Below, in pieces: positions 7,571 to 17,622 of a stretch of 64,000 nt of DNA; position 1 is the first letter of the stretch; the number at the start of each line of letters is the position of its first letter. This stretch comes from Marinitoga hydrogenitolerans DSM 16785 (GTDB lineage: Bacteria > Thermotogota > Thermotogae > Petrotogales > Petrotogaceae). Position numbers and translations under genes: made by a program. The stretch is from contig NZ_FQUI01000006.1 of NCBI RefSeq assembly GCF_900129175.1, positions 1-64,000 on the forward strand. The letters run 5' to 3'. The notes beneath the pieces are model-generated. The model saw nothing but the letters and a program-made list of their open reading frames with translations, searched no databases and was not told where the DNA came from.

Positions 7571-8944
7571 ATGATTACATTATATAGAAAATATAGACCT
7601 TCAACATTTGAAGAATTAATTGGTCAAGAACATATTAAAAAATATTTTGAAAAATCTATCGATAAAAACGAAATCTCACATGCATATATTTTTTCTGGTC
7701 CTAGAGGTACTGGTAAAACAACTACCGCAAGAATCTTAAGTAAAATATTAAATTGTGAAAATCCTCAAGGACATAACCCCTGTAACACATGTGAAAATTG
7801 TATAGCTATAAATAACGGAAGTTTTATGGATGTAATTGAACTTGATGCCGCATCTAATAGAGGAATTGATGAAATAAGAAAAATTCGTGATGCTGCAAAT
7901 TTCAGGCCAGTATCGGGGAAATATAAAGTATATATAATAGATGAATTCCATATGCTCACTAAAGAAGCCTTTAATGCGTTATTAAAAACATTAGAAGAAC
8001 CTCCTGAACATGTTATCTTTATTTTAGCCACTACAAATCTCGAAAAAGTTCCTGAAACTATTATTTCAAGAGCTCAAGTTTTGCAATTTAAAAATATTAC
8101 AGAAAAAGAAATAACACAACATATTTTAAATATCACTAATGCCGAAAATAGAAAGATTACAGAAAATGCTGCTAGAATTATCGCCAGAAAAGCAAAAGGT
8201 GGAGCTAGAGACGCTTTATCTCTCCTGGAACAAATTTTAAAATTTTCGGATGAAGATATAACCCAAGATGATGTTATTAATATTTTAGGATTATTTGATG
8301 AAAAATTAATAACAGATTTTTTAGCAGCTATATATGATAGTAACAAAGAAAAATTATTAGAAATATCAAATGAAATTTTTACTGAGGGTAAAGAAATAGA
8401 AGTTTTTCTTGAAGAAACTTTAGAATATATTTTTAATAATATTGAAAACTCTGAAAATTTAGAAAAAAATGTTTATATTGCTAAAAAATTGTCTGACTTA
8501 TTAAAAGATATAAAATTTTCTGAAAACAAAAAAATTTTGTTTGATATTAATATATTATTGCTTGCTATTGAAAATACAAAAAAGAAAAATTCTAATAATA
8601 ATAATAATAATCTCAAAAACATTACTACTTACGAAGAAAAATCTTTGATTGACACTGAAACATTAACCTCTAAAATATTAGACATTCTATTAAACAAAAA
8701 AGAAAAAATGGATATAGGATTATACTTTGCATTAAAAAAGGCTAATATAACAGAAAAAGATGATTATGTGAAAATTTATTTTAAAAAAGAAAATTTATTG
8801 GAATATCAAATTACCAAATCTAAATCTACTATTTTAGAATTATTATATTCAAATCAAACAAAACATCTCGTAAAAATAGATATTGTGTTTGAAGACAACA
8901 ATAATGAAGAATTACGAAAAAATAATATTTTAAAATTATTTTAA
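7571..8944 (+). CDS. dnaX: DNA polymerase III subunits tau/gamma
   Basis: 457 aa AAA+ clamp-loader ATPase. Walker A is GPRGTGKTT (about 36-44). A four-cysteine zinc module follows (CENP...CNTCENC), then Walker B/DEFH (IIDEFHMLTKEAF) and the SRC-like sensor region ISRAQ. Domain III ends near residue 335. An Asn-rich linker (encoded by AAT repeats) precedes a short C-terminal tau-like domain of about 105 aa. The start is set at ATG 7571, 7 bases after AGGAGG; an in-frame upstream ATG at 7544 has no SD. A slippery heptamer A-AAA-AAG lies in the correct frame at 8578-8584, at the domain III/linker border (see finding). Confidence 0.95.
   Translation: MITLYRKYRPSTFEELIGQEHIKKYFEKSIDKNEISHAYIFSGPRGTGKTTTARILSKILNCENPQGHNPCNTCENCIAINNGSFMDVIELDAASNRGIDEIRKIRDAANFRPVSGKYKVYIIDEFHMLTKEAFNALLKTLEEPPEHVIFILATTNLEKVPETIISRAQVLQFKNITEKEITQHILNITNAENRKITENAARIIARKAKGGARDALSLLEQILKFSDEDITQDDVINILGLFDEKLITDFLAAIYDSNKEKLLEISNEIFTEGKEIEVFLEETLEYIFNNIENSENLEKNVYIAKKLSDLLKDIKFSENKKILFDINILLLAIENTKKKNSNNNNNNLKNITTYEEKSLIDTETLTSKILDILLNKKEKMDIGLYFALKKANITEKDDYVKIYFKKENLLEYQITKSKSTILELLYSNQTKHLVKIDIVFEDNNNEELRKNNILKLF
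8578..8584 (+). other. candidate -1 ribosomal frameshift heptamer in dnaX
   Basis: A AAA AAG in frame (codons ACA AAA AAG). A -1 slip gives E-K-F-stop, producing a 341-aa gamma-like protein. I see no upstream SD-like stimulator and no convincing downstream stem-loop. In A-rich DNA the heptamer can occur by chance. Confidence 0.4.
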
Positions 8945-8958
8945 CTCGGGGGGACATT

Positions 8959-11550
8959 ATGAATCAAAAATTAATTAGTGCGTGTATAATGGCTAAAAAT
9001 GAAGAACAAAATATAGAAAGATGTTTAAACAGTATAAAAGATTTTTGCGATGAAATTATATTTGTAGATACAGGCTCTACAGACAATACTGTTGAAATTG
9101 CTAAAAAATATACAAATAAAATTTATTTTTTCCCGTGGAATGGTAATTTTTCTGATGCACGTAACGAAACATTAAAATATGCAACATCTGAATGGGTTTT
9201 TATCGTTGACGCAGACGAAGAAGCTTCTGAGAATTTAAGAAACAATATTAGAAGTTTTTTAAAATCACTTGAAAAAGATATAGTTGCAGTATATATCCCA
9301 ACAGTAAATTATCTTGATTTTGACAAAAAACACTCTGAAATAGCTAGTACAGCAAGATTTTTTAAAAATGGCAAAGTTAAATATGAAAATATTGTTCATA
9401 ACCAACCTGTTTATAAAGGAAAAACTATTAAAGTAGATCTTGAATTGCTACATTATGGTTATATTTGGACTAGATTGAGAAGAAAACAAAAAACAGAACG
9501 AACATTAGCTCTTATTGAAAAATATCTTGAAGAAAACCCAGAAGACGAATATTACTTAATACAATATATGAAAACATTATCCATAGCTCAAAAACATATT
9601 GAAAAAATGAAAGTAGGTTATAAAATTGCTCAAAAAGTATTAAAAAGCGCTCGAAAAAAGGATTACAAACCTATTCCTATGACCGTTGAATTTATCTTTT
9701 TATGGGGAATAGAATTAATGAATAAAGGATATTGGGATGAGGCTGAAAAGTGGTTCAAATTAGGTTCCAGATGGAATCTAGATGCTTTTTATGGATTAAT
9801 GAACGTATATTATAATAAAAGAGACTGGGAAAATCTTAAATTGGCAGCATATGATTTTTTAAAATATCTCAATATATTTGAAAATAGAAGAAGCGAAATC
9901 ACGTGGTCAATGCAATCATTATTCAAAAAAAATGAGGGGTTAGCATATCTTGCAATGGCGAAAATAAAAACAAAAGATTTTGAAAATCTTAAGAATATTA
10001 TAAATGATTTTGATTATACTAAAAATAATGAAAAGATTATTGCATTATATAATCTAGCTTTTGATGAATTTACAAAAGAAAAAGATTATGACATAAAAGA
10101 AAAACTAATAACATTTTTAAAAAATCTTCATTCTAATATAGTAGATAAGATAAATTATTTTGATAACAATACTAACATAAAAAAATACGACTTAATATTC
10201 CAAAAATCAGAAGGTAGAAACCCTTATTTGTTTTTGGAATATTTTGTCAATAGATTAAAAGATGAGAAAAATATAGTCGGATTTTTGTTAACATTTATTG
10301 ATAATTTATTTGAAGATGATTTTGAACAATTGTTAGAACTACTCTTAAAAATAAGACGTATTAGGAAAGATATAAGTACTGATAAAGAAAAAGCTGTGAT
10401 TGAATTATTAATTGGAGATATATTAACAAAAAACGGAAGATTCAATGAAGCTAAAACAAGATATAAGAAAGCTGTAAATTTGGAAAAATCTCTTGCAAAA
10501 TTCGTACAGGTATTAATAGAAGATATTTTAACTCAGATGAATCCTAAAGAACTGATTCCAGCATATGTAGAACTAAAAGAAGAAATGAGTAAAAAAACTG
10601 AATTATTTTTTGATATTAATATTTTTGATCACAGAGAAATATCATTATTTGATTATTACTTTGGTGAAACTTTTCCAGAATTAAAATACGTATATTGTAT
10701 AAAGATGAAAAATGATAACAAAAAATTATATGAATCACAACTGAAAAAAGTATATAATACAACAAAAAATAATTATTTTAAAGCTTTCGTAAGTTTAAGA
10801 TTATATAATTATTTCAAAGAAAATAACAAATTTGACGAAGCAAAAAAATATCTCAAATATGCCCTTGAATTAAATCCTATATTAGCTGATTTAAGTAATG
10901 GACATTATTTATACACAGGCTTTTACTTTGAAGAAAATATAAAGGAAAAAGAAGATAAGATAGTTAACGTATTAAATATAGGTGAAATAATATCATTAAT
11001 GCCTATTGTAAATCCTATAAAAACATGGTATGAATCTGAAAAAACAGGCTTAAATTATGTTTCTCCAATCCCAACATATAGTTCTATGAAAAGTTTTGAT
11101 AATTATTTGAAAAATTATTCTAAATATTTTAATTCAATTTATCCTGATCCTTTAAAAAATAAAAAACTGAATTATATACTTTCTGAGTACCAAATAGATA
11201 ATTTGTTAGAAATTAATTCTATCACCCCATTTTTTAAAAAAGAACATATTTCAATATCAAATTTAGAATATATTGAAGACAGAAAATATAACAAACAATT
11301 TGATTTAATAGTATTTTTTAATCCTGAATATTCTAGAAAATTAATAGATGATATTAATTATTTAAGGGCATTAACAAATCACTTATTAGTTATTTTTAAC
11401 CTAAATGAAAATATATTTCTAAAAGACCCAAGAGCTTTTTGGTATTTAGATGCAAAAAGAATAAATAAATTTTTCAACTATTTAGCACCATCATCTTTTG
11501 AGTTTATTAATGATAAATTCCTTCTTGTAAAATACGAAAATTTAAAATGA
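8959..11550 (+). CDS. family 2 glycosyltransferase fused to TPR-like helical region
   Basis: 863 aa. Residues 1-230 form a GT-A fold family 2 glycosyltransferase: start ISACIMAKNEEQNIERCL, FVDTGSTDNT, then the metal-binding-type motif VDADEE, similar to SunS/WaaE-like enzymes with attached TPRs. The next 400 residues are amphipathic helices with TPR-like spacing (for example GRFNEAKTRYKKAVNLE and KFDEAKKYLKYALELN). The last ~200 residues are unassigned. No signal peptide or membrane helix is seen. The donor and acceptor cannot be read from sequence. It sits 14 bases after dnaX behind a GGGGG-type SD, between dnaX and frr, which is an odd place for a sugar transferase. Confidence 0.8.
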   Translation: MNQKLISACIMAKNEEQNIERCLNSIKDFCDEIIFVDTGSTDNTVEIAKKYTNKIYFFPWNGNFSDARNETLKYATSEWVFIVDADEEASENLRNNIRSFLKSLEKDIVAVYIPTVNYLDFDKKHSEIASTARFFKNGKVKYENIVHNQPVYKGKTIKVDLELLHYGYIWTRLRRKQKTERTLALIEKYLEENPEDEYYLIQYMKTLSIAQKHIEKMKVGYKIAQKVLKSARKKDYKPIPMTVEFIFLWGIELMNKGYWDEAEKWFKLGSRWNLDAFYGLMNVYYNKRDWENLKLAAYDFLKYLNIFENRRSEITWSMQSLFKKNEGLAYLAMAKIKTKDFENLKNIINDFDYTKNNEKIIALYNLAFDEFTKEKDYDIKEKLITFLKNLHSNIVDKINYFDNNTNIKKYDLIFQKSEGRNPYLFLEYFVNRLKDEKNIVGFLLTFIDNLFEDDFEQLLELLLKIRRIRKDISTDKEKAVIELLIGDILTKNGRFNEAKTRYKKAVNLEKSLAKFVQVLIEDILTQMNPKELIPAYVELKEEMSKKTELFFDINIFDHREISLFDYYFGETFPELKYVYCIKMKNDNKKLYESQLKKVYNTTKNNYFKAFVSLRLYNYFKENNKFDEAKKYLKYALELNPILADLSNGHYLYTGFYFEENIKEKEDKIVNVLNIGEIISLMPIVNPIKTWYESEKTGLNYVSPIPTYSSMKSFDNYLKNYSKYFNSIYPDPLKNKKLNYILSEYQIDNLLEINSITPFFKKEHISISNLEYIEDRKYNKQFDLIVFFNPEYSRKLIDDINYLRALTNHLLVIFNLNENIFLKDPRAFWYLDAKRINKFFNYLAPSSFEFINDKFLLVKYENLK

Positions 11551-11592
11551 TTTATTAGAATAAAACACAAAAAAGATATGGAGGTGGATATT

Positions 11593-12156
11593 GTGTCATT
11601 AAAAAATCCTATTTTAAAAGAAGCAAAATCAAAAATGGACAAAACAGTTAAACATTTGGAAGAAGAATACAAAAAACTTAGAACAGGAAGACCTTCTCCA
11701 GCTATGTTTGAAGAAATTATGGTAGATTATTATGGAACACCAACACCTATAAATCAAACCGCAACATTAACAGTTGGTGAAGATAGAACAGTTGTTATAA
11801 CACCATGGGATAAAACTTTATGTTCAAAAATCGAAAAAGCTATAAATGCTGCTAATTTGGGAATGATGGCTTCAACTGATGGTATTGTTGTTAGAGTTAA
11901 GTTTCCTAATCCAACAGTAGAAGATAGAAAAAAGTGGGTAAAACACGCAAAAGAACTCTCTGAAGAATTTAAAATCGCTTTAAGAAATATAAGAAGAGAA
12001 GACATGAAAATCATTAAAGAAAAACAAAAAAATGGAGAACTACCTGAAGACGAAGCAAAAAAACTTGAAGAAGAAGTACAAAAAATATTAAAAGAACACG
12101 AGAGTAGAATAGACGAAGTATTCCACAAAAAAGAAAAGGAGATTATGGAATCTTGA
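11593..12156 (+). CDS. frr: ribosome recycling factor
   Basis: 187 aa, the usual RRF length. It splits post-termination ribosomes together with EF-G. Family features run in order: [54 protein letters not shown] and the helical tail ([14 protein letters not shown]). The start is placed at GTG 11593 because GGAGGTGG (11580-11587) is its SD; the ATG at 11578 lies on the SD itself. The gene overlaps uppS by four bases. Confidence 0.95.
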   Translation: MSLKNPILKEAKSKMDKTVKHLEEEYKKLRTGRPSPAMFEEIMVDYYGTPTPINQTATLTVGEDRTVVITPWDKTLCSKIEKAINAANLGMMASTDGIVVRVKFPNPTVEDRKKWVKHAKELSEEFKIALRNIRREDMKIIKEKQKNGELPEDEAKKLEEEVQKILKEHESRIDEVFHKKEKEIMES

Positions 12157-12854
12157 AAATACCTAAACATGTTGGAATAATAATGGATGGAAATGGCCGA
12201 TGGGCTAAACAAAGAGGTTTAAAAAGAACCATGGGACATGAACGTGGTGCAAAAGTTGCTGAAGATGTAATACAATGGGCGTCTGATATTGGTATAAGGT
12301 ATCTTACCTTATACTCTTTTTCTACAGAGAATTGGAAAAGGCCCAAAGAAGAAGTTTCTTTCCTTTTTTCGCTTATGGTAAGATATTTAGAATCAAGATT
12401 AAATAAAATAATAAGAGAAAATGTTAGAGTAAGATTCATAGGAAGAATTGAAGAACTTCCAGAAAATGTTTTTAATGTATGCAAACGAATAGAAGAAAAA
12501 AGTAAAAACAACTCAAAAATTGATGTTATTTTAGCAGTAAACTATGGTGGTCGTAGAGAAATAGTTGATGCTGTTAATAATTTAATCTCAAATAATATAA
12601 AAAATATAACTATTGAAGATTTATCAAAAAACTTATATCTTCCTGATATCCCCGATCCAGAGTTAATAATTAGAACATCCGGTGAAATACGTATAAGTAA
12701 TTTTCTTCTATGGCAAATTGCTTATTCAGAGTTATATTTTACTGATACTCTGTGGCCAGATTTTACAAAGAAAGATTTAGAAATGGCCATAAAAGATTTT
12801 TCTAATAGAAATAGACGTTTTGGAAGCATTTCATCTGATGAAGGATGTGACTGA
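12153..12854 (+). CDS. uppS: isoprenyl (undecaprenyl) diphosphate synthase
   Basis: 233 aa cis-prenyltransferase making the C55 lipid carrier for wall and glycan synthesis. Signature motifs are [14 protein letters not shown] (catalytic Asp near residue 12), [20 protein letters not shown], and the C-terminal [15 protein letters not shown] and [13 protein letters not shown]. The start is TTG at 12153 (overlap TTGA with frr stop), with AAAGGAGAT upstream. It is followed by cdsA, the common uppS-cdsA pairing. Confidence 0.95.
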   Translation: MKIPKHVGIIMDGNGRWAKQRGLKRTMGHERGAKVAEDVIQWASDIGIRYLTLYSFSTENWKRPKEEVSFLFSLMVRYLESRLNKIIRENVRVRFIGRIEELPENVFNVCKRIEEKSKNNSKIDVILAVNYGGRREIVDAVNNLISNNIKNITIEDLSKNLYLPDIPDPELIIRTSGEIRISNFLLWQIAYSELYFTDTLWPDFTKKDLEMAIKDFSNRNRRFGSISSDEGCD

Positions 12855-12855
12855 A

Positions 12856-13701
12856 TTGGCAATAAATAAAAAAAATCTCCTTATTAGAACACTTTCAGGA
12901 CTCATTTTGGGACCAGCTGTTGTTTTTTCTTTTTTTTCTTTACCAACTTCAATAGGGTTGGTTACATCTATAATATTAATCACAGCATTAGAATATTTCG
13001 AAATGACATTAAAAAATTTCAAATATGAATTTAAAGTTTTTCTCTCTATAATGATGGCATTAACAAGTGCTGTTTATGGTTTTTCTTTAAGAGCTTATTA
13101 TTCTGGATTAGTCATTTTTGATCCTATTACTATATATTTAATTTCTATTATATTAGTTTCAGGCTTTTCTTTAATATATTTAAAAAACACAAATAAATAT
13201 AAAATTGTTATTGAAAGTTATACTTTTGGACTTATTTTAATTTCTTTATTTCTATCATACTTTTATCACATAATTTTAAATTATGGAGCAACAACTGGTA
13301 TATTAGTTTTAACTACTGTATGGATATATGATGCTGGGGCATATTTTGTTGGGCTGAATATAGGAAAACATAAATTATCTCCAAATTATTCTCCTAAAAA
13401 AAGTATAGAAGGATTGATTGGGGGAATTGTTCTAACTTATCTTTATATAATTTTTTACGAATACATAAGATCTCAATTTAATTTAAATATTATAAATCAA
13501 TTTCAAGCCATTTTTTTTGCAATTTTGGTTGGTATAGTTGATACTATCGGTGATCTTACTGAATCATCTTTTAAACGTACATTTAATTTAAAGGACTCTG
13601 GTGAAACGTTACCCGGACATGGAGGAATGTACGATAGAATAGATGGACTATTATATTTAACACCATCTTTTTATTTTTTAATGAAAATTTTTGGTATATA
13701 A
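12856..13701 (+). CDS. cdsA: phosphatidate cytidylyltransferase
   Basis: CDP-diglyceride synthase, about 281 aa with about eight membrane helices, making CDP-diacylglycerol for phospholipid synthesis. The family signature is at the C-terminus (SSFKRTFNLKDSGETLPGHG, then GMYDRIDGL). I choose TTG 12856, because AAGGATGTGA (12841-12850) is a near-perfect SD ending 5 bases before it. An in-frame ATG at 12838, overlapping uppS, lacks an SD. It lies 1 base after the uppS stop. Confidence 0.9.
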   Translation: MAINKKNLLIRTLSGLILGPAVVFSFFSLPTSIGLVTSIILITALEYFEMTLKNFKYEFKVFLSIMMALTSAVYGFSLRAYYSGLVIFDPITIYLISIILVSGFSLIYLKNTNKYKIVIESYTFGLILISLFLSYFYHIILNYGATTGILVLTTVWIYDAGAYFVGLNIGKHKLSPNYSPKKSIEGLIGGIVLTYLYIIFYEYIRSQFNLNIINQFQAIFFAILVGIVDTIGDLTESSFKRTFNLKDSGETLPGHGGMYDRIDGLLYLTPSFYFLMKIFGI

Positions 13702-13713
13702 TGGAGGGATTAA

Positions 13714-16323
13714 ATGAATTCAAAAGAAATAAGAAAAGCATTTTTAGATTACTTTGAGAAAAATGATCATAAAATAATGAAAAGTTTCCCTTTAATTCCT
13801 AGTGATCCACAATTACTATTTACAGTTGCAGGAATGGTTCCATTCAAACCTATTTTTTGGGGAAAGGTTGAACCTACATATACAAAAATTGCAACATGTC
13901 AAAAATGTTTAAGGACTAACGACATTGAAAATGTTGGTAGAACAGCCAGGCATCAAACTTTTTTTGAAATGTTAGGAAATTTCTCATTTGGTGACTATTT
14001 TAAAGAAGGTGCAATTAAATTTGCTTGGGAATTTCTTACAGAAGTTCTAAAATTACCAAAAGAAAAATTGTGGGTATCTGTGTATCTTGATGATGATGAT
14101 GCATATAATATATGGAAGAATGTTATTGGTTTTCCCGAAGAAAAAATAATAAGAATGGGGAAAGAAGATAATTGGTGGGGACCTGTTGGTCCTTCAGGGC
14201 CTTGTGGTCCATGTTCAGAAATATATTATGATACAGGAAGAACTGATTTATGTTCTAATCCAGAAAAATGCACTCCTGAAGATGATTGTGGGAGATATGT
14301 TGAAATATGGAATTTAGTATTCACCGAATATTATCAAGACGAAAATGGAAACTTATCTCCTTTACCAAGAAAAAATATTGATACAGGGGCAGGTTTAGAA
14401 AGGATTACTGCTGCTGTGCAAGGTGTGTATGATAATTTCGAAACGGACTTATTTACTCCTATAATTAATAAAATAGAAAATATATTTAATATTAAATTTA
14501 GAGAAAATGAAAAAACTGATGTTTCTATTAAAGTTATCGCCGATCATTCGAGAGCAGTTTCATTTTTAGTATCTGAAGGGATTTTACCATCAAATGAAGG
14601 TAGAGGTTATGTTTTGCGAAGAATTTTAAGACGCGCATTAAGGCATGGTGCATTACTTGGAAAAAAAGAACCTTTTTTAAACGAAGTAATTGAAGTTGTA
14701 TTAAACTCATATGGAGATATATATCCGGAAATTATTGAAAAATCTTCTTTTATTAAAAATATTGTCGAAGCTGAAGAAAAAAGATTCTTAGAAACATTAG
14801 ATAAAGGTACAGAAAAGTTAATAAACTACATTAATAATTCTAAAGAAAAGAAAATAGACGGAAGATTTGCCTTTGAACTATATGATACTTATGGATTTCC
14901 TTTAGATATAACAAAAGAAATTGCTGAAGAACATGGTTTTAAAGTTGATGAAAATGATTTTAATAAACAAATGGAACTTCAGAGGAAAAGAGCACGTGAA
15001 GCTGCTGGAGAAAAAGAATATACAAAAATGAACCCTGCATTTAAATTTATTGGAGAAAACTTAAAATCCACAAAATTTACAGGTTATGAAAAAATTGAAG
15101 ATGAAAGTATAATATTATATTTAGTAAAAAATGAAGAAATTATAGAAAGTGCAAAAGAAGGTGAAGAAATTATAATTATCTCCAGAAATACCCCTTTTTA
15201 TGCAGAAAAAGGTGGACAAATTGGAGATACTGGAATAATAAAAAATGATAATTTCAAATTTAAAGTAACAAATACAAAAATAATTAACAATGAAGTTATA
15301 GGTCATTTTGGAAAAATTCTAAATGGCGAAGTAAAAACTGGAGATAATATTAGCCTTTATGTAGATAAACAAAGAAGAGATTCTATAAGGAAAAATCATA
15401 CTGCAACACATTTGCTACATAAAGCATTGAGAGATATTTTAGGAAACCATGTAAAACAGGCTGGATCATTAGTAACAGATGAAAAGTTAAGATTTGATTT
15501 TACACATTTTGAGGCTGTATCAAAGAATGACATTAAAAAAATTGAAAAATTAGTAAACGAAAAAATATTAGAAAATATTAAAATAGTCACTGAAATAAAA
15601 AAACTTGATGAAGCAAAAAGTGAAAATGTTATGGCATTATTTGAAGAAAAATATGGAAATCAGGTTAGAGTGGTAAAAATTTCTGATTTTAGTGCTGAAT
15701 TATGTGGTGGTACTCACGTATCCTATACTGGAGAAATTGGGTTATTTAAAATAACCTCAGAAACTGCGGTATCTGCTGGAGTTAGAAGAATAGAAGCTAT
15801 TACTGGTATAAAATCTTTGGAATATTTGAATAACTTAGAAGAAACATTAAATACTATTTCTGAACATTTAGAAGCTGCACAAGAAATAGTTGTTTCAAGA
15901 ATTTTGAATTTATTAGATACAATTAAGGAGCAAGAAAAAGAAATTAAAAAATTACAGGAAAAACTAACTACACAATCCATCGATGTTTTTAATATTAAAG
16001 AAATAAATGGTATAAATGTGTATATTAAAGTTTTTGAAAATGTGGCTCAAGATGTTTTAAGAAATGTAACTGATATTGCAGAAAATAAAGTAAAAAGTGG
16101 AATTATAATTTTATTCAATAAAAAAGATAAAAAAGTTAACTTTATAGTCAAAATTACAAAGGACTTAGTAGGCCAATATCATGCTGGTAATATTGCTAAA
16201 AATATAGCAAAAGAATTAGGTGGTGGAGGTGGCGGAAGACCAGATTTTGCACAAGCAGGAGGGAAAGAACCATCTAAAATAAATGGTATAATAAATAATA
16301 TTGAAAAGTTTTTAAGGGGATGA
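13714..16323 (+). CDS. alaS: alanyl-tRNA synthetase
   Basis: 869 aa class II synthetase, normal length. Motif 1 region (DYFEKNDHKIMKSFPLIP), motif 2 (RTARHQTFFEMLGNFSFGDY), and motif 3 (NEGRGYVLRRILRRALRHG). The editing domain carries HTATHLLHKAL and the Cys-X3-His element CGGTH. The C-Ala domain ends in the glycine-rich GGGGGGRPDFAQAGG. The SD is GGAGGGA with ATG at 13714. Its last codons contain the SD of the next gene. Confidence 0.97.
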   Translation: MNSKEIRKAFLDYFEKNDHKIMKSFPLIPSDPQLLFTVAGMVPFKPIFWGKVEPTYTKIATCQKCLRTNDIENVGRTARHQTFFEMLGNFSFGDYFKEGAIKFAWEFLTEVLKLPKEKLWVSVYLDDDDAYNIWKNVIGFPEEKIIRMGKEDNWWGPVGPSGPCGPCSEIYYDTGRTDLCSNPEKCTPEDDCGRYVEIWNLVFTEYYQDENGNLSPLPRKNIDTGAGLERITAAVQGVYDNFETDLFTPIINKIENIFNIKFRENEKTDVSIKVIADHSRAVSFLVSEGILPSNEGRGYVLRRILRRALRHGALLGKKEPFLNEVIEVVLNSYGDIYPEIIEKSSFIKNIVEAEEKRFLETLDKGTEKLINYINNSKEKKIDGRFAFELYDTYGFPLDITKEIAEEHGFKVDENDFNKQMELQRKRAREAAGEKEYTKMNPAFKFIGENLKSTKFTGYEKIEDESIILYLVKNEEIIESAKEGEEIIIISRNTPFYAEKGGQIGDTGIIKNDNFKFKVTNTKIINNEVIGHFGKILNGEVKTGDNISLYVDKQRRDSIRKNHTATHLLHKALRDILGNHVKQAGSLVTDEKLRFDFTHFEAVSKNDIKKIEKLVNEKILENIKIVTEIKKLDEAKSENVMALFEEKYGNQVRVVKISDFSAELCGGTHVSYTGEIGLFKITSETAVSAGVRRIEAITGIKSLEYLNNLEETLNTISEHLEAAQEIVVSRILNLLDTIKEQEKEIKKLQEKLTTQSIDVFNIKEINGINVYIKVFENVAQDVLRNVTDIAENKVKSGIIILFNKKDKKVNFIVKITKDLVGQYHAGNIAKNIAKELGGGGGGRPDFAQAGGKEPSKINGIINNIEKFLRG

Positions 16324-16327
16324 TCTT

Positions 16328-17611
16328 ACGGAACGTACTATAGCTTTATTTATTTTTCTTTTCGCTTATACTATTTTAATCACAGAAAAAGTTAATCGAA
16401 CTATAGTCGCAATTCTTGGCGCTACTCTAATGATGATTTTAGGGATATTTGAAAATCATATTGAAGCGATTAAAAATTATGTTGATGTAAATACAATCTA
16501 TTTGTTAATGGGAATGATGATTTTTGTTTCTGTTATCAGAAAAAAAGGGCTTTTTGAATATTTAGGTATTGTTACTTTAAAGGTTTTTCAAAAAAACGGA
16601 TATGTTTTATATTTTGGTTTAACGTTTATTGTAGCTTTACTGTCAGCGATAATAGATAATGTAACCACTGTTTTAGTATTTGTTCCAATCACATTAGCTA
16701 TTACTGATACACTTGATGTTGATCCTCTACCATTTATATTTGGTGAAATAATGGCTTCTAATATTGGGGGTACAGCGACTATTATTGGTGATCCCCCGAA
16801 TATTATGATTGCCAGTGCAGCAGGACTAAATTTCACAGAGTTTTTTATTAATAATGGACCTATTTCATTTTTAAATATATTTGTTATGCAGTTATTTACA
16901 ATACTTTTATTCAAAAAGAAATTAAACTTCAAAATTGATAGAGAAAAAGTAAAATCGTTTGATCCTAATTCTGCTATTAAAAATAAAAAAGGTTTTTATA
17001 TCTCATGGCTTTTGTTAATTTTAACGTTATTACTATTTATTTTCCAACACCAACTTGAAATGGAAAGCTCTACTATCGCATTGTTTATAGGATTCTTGGC
17101 TTTGTTAATTCTGGACAGAAATGAAGTTGAAGAAATCCTTAAAGAAGTTGAATGGGGAACTATTCTATTCTTCTTTGGATTGTTTATTATGACTGGTGGA
17201 TTAGTTCAAACAGGAGTTTTGAAAGATTTAACTCAAATATTAGTCAATATTGCTGGAAATTCTATGAGAAGTTTTGCTATGATGCTTATAGGAGTTGCTG
17301 GAGTTATATCTGGCTTTGTTGATAATATACCATTTACAGCAACATTAATTCCTGTTATAAAAAATTTACAACATATAAATCCATCTGTGTTTTCTGATTT
17401 AAACCCATTATGGTACTCTTTATCTCTTGGTGCTTGCTTAGGAGGAAATTTCACACCAATAGGTGCTTCTGCAAATATTATTGCTCTTGCAATGTTAAAA
17501 CAATTTAAAAATGAAGAGATAAAATTTCTTGAGTTTTTTAAATATTCATTCTTTATTGTAACTATTAATCTAATATTATCTGCGATATACGTTGAACTAA
17601 TTTTAATTTAA
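16328..17611 (+). CDS. ArsB/NhaD-like (SLC13 / ion transporter superfamily) permease, apparent ACG start
   Basis: About 427 aa with about ten to eleven membrane helices. Hallmark re-entrant motifs are GGTATIIGDPPNIMIASAAG and GGNFTPIGASANI, as in the ArsB/NhaD/CitT transporters; the substrate is unknown. The frame is coding well upstream of the first ATG (16430): it encodes ERTIALFIFLFAYT...TEKVNRTIVAILG, the expected first membrane helix. The SD AAGGGGATGATC (16314-16325) is followed 4 bases after GATGA by ACG at 16328, where ATG would give M-E-R-T-I-A. No ATG/GTG/TTG is present in that stretch. It is either an ACG start or a start lost by mutation or sequence error, in which case translation begins at 16430. 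Confidence 0.85.
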   Translation, partial: TERTIALFIFLFAYTILITEKVNRTIVAILGATLMMILGIFENHIEAIKNYVDVNTIYLLMGMMIFVSVIRKKGLFEYLGIVTLKVFQKNGYVLYFGLTFIVALLSAIIDNVTTVLVFVPITLAITDTLDVDPLPFIFGEIMASNIGGTATIIGDPPNIMIASAAGLNFTEFFINNGPISFLNIFVMQLFTILLFKKKLNFKIDREKVKSFDPNSAIKNKKGFYISWLLLILTLLLFIFQHQLEMESSTIALFIGFLALLILDRNEVEEILKEVEWGTILFFFGLFIMTGGLVQTGVLKDLTQILVNIAGNSMRSFAMMLIGVAGVISGFVDNIPFTATLIPVIKNLQHINPSVFSDLNPLWYSLSLGACLGGNFTPIGASANIIALAMLKQFKNEEIKFLEFFKYSFFIVTINLILSAIYVELILI

Positions 17612-17622
17612 GGAGGATTTTT

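Noticed and set aside
8591-8611. (AAT)6 tract in dnaX as a phase-variation repeat
   Set aside because: Whole-codon repeats keep the frame, so changes would only vary the Asn linker length.
11754-12212. 152-codon minus-strand frame across frr/uppS, Ser/Phe-rich
   Set aside because: It is antisense to frr and uppS; the Ser/Phe-rich make-up comes from reverse reading of Glu/Lys-rich codons.
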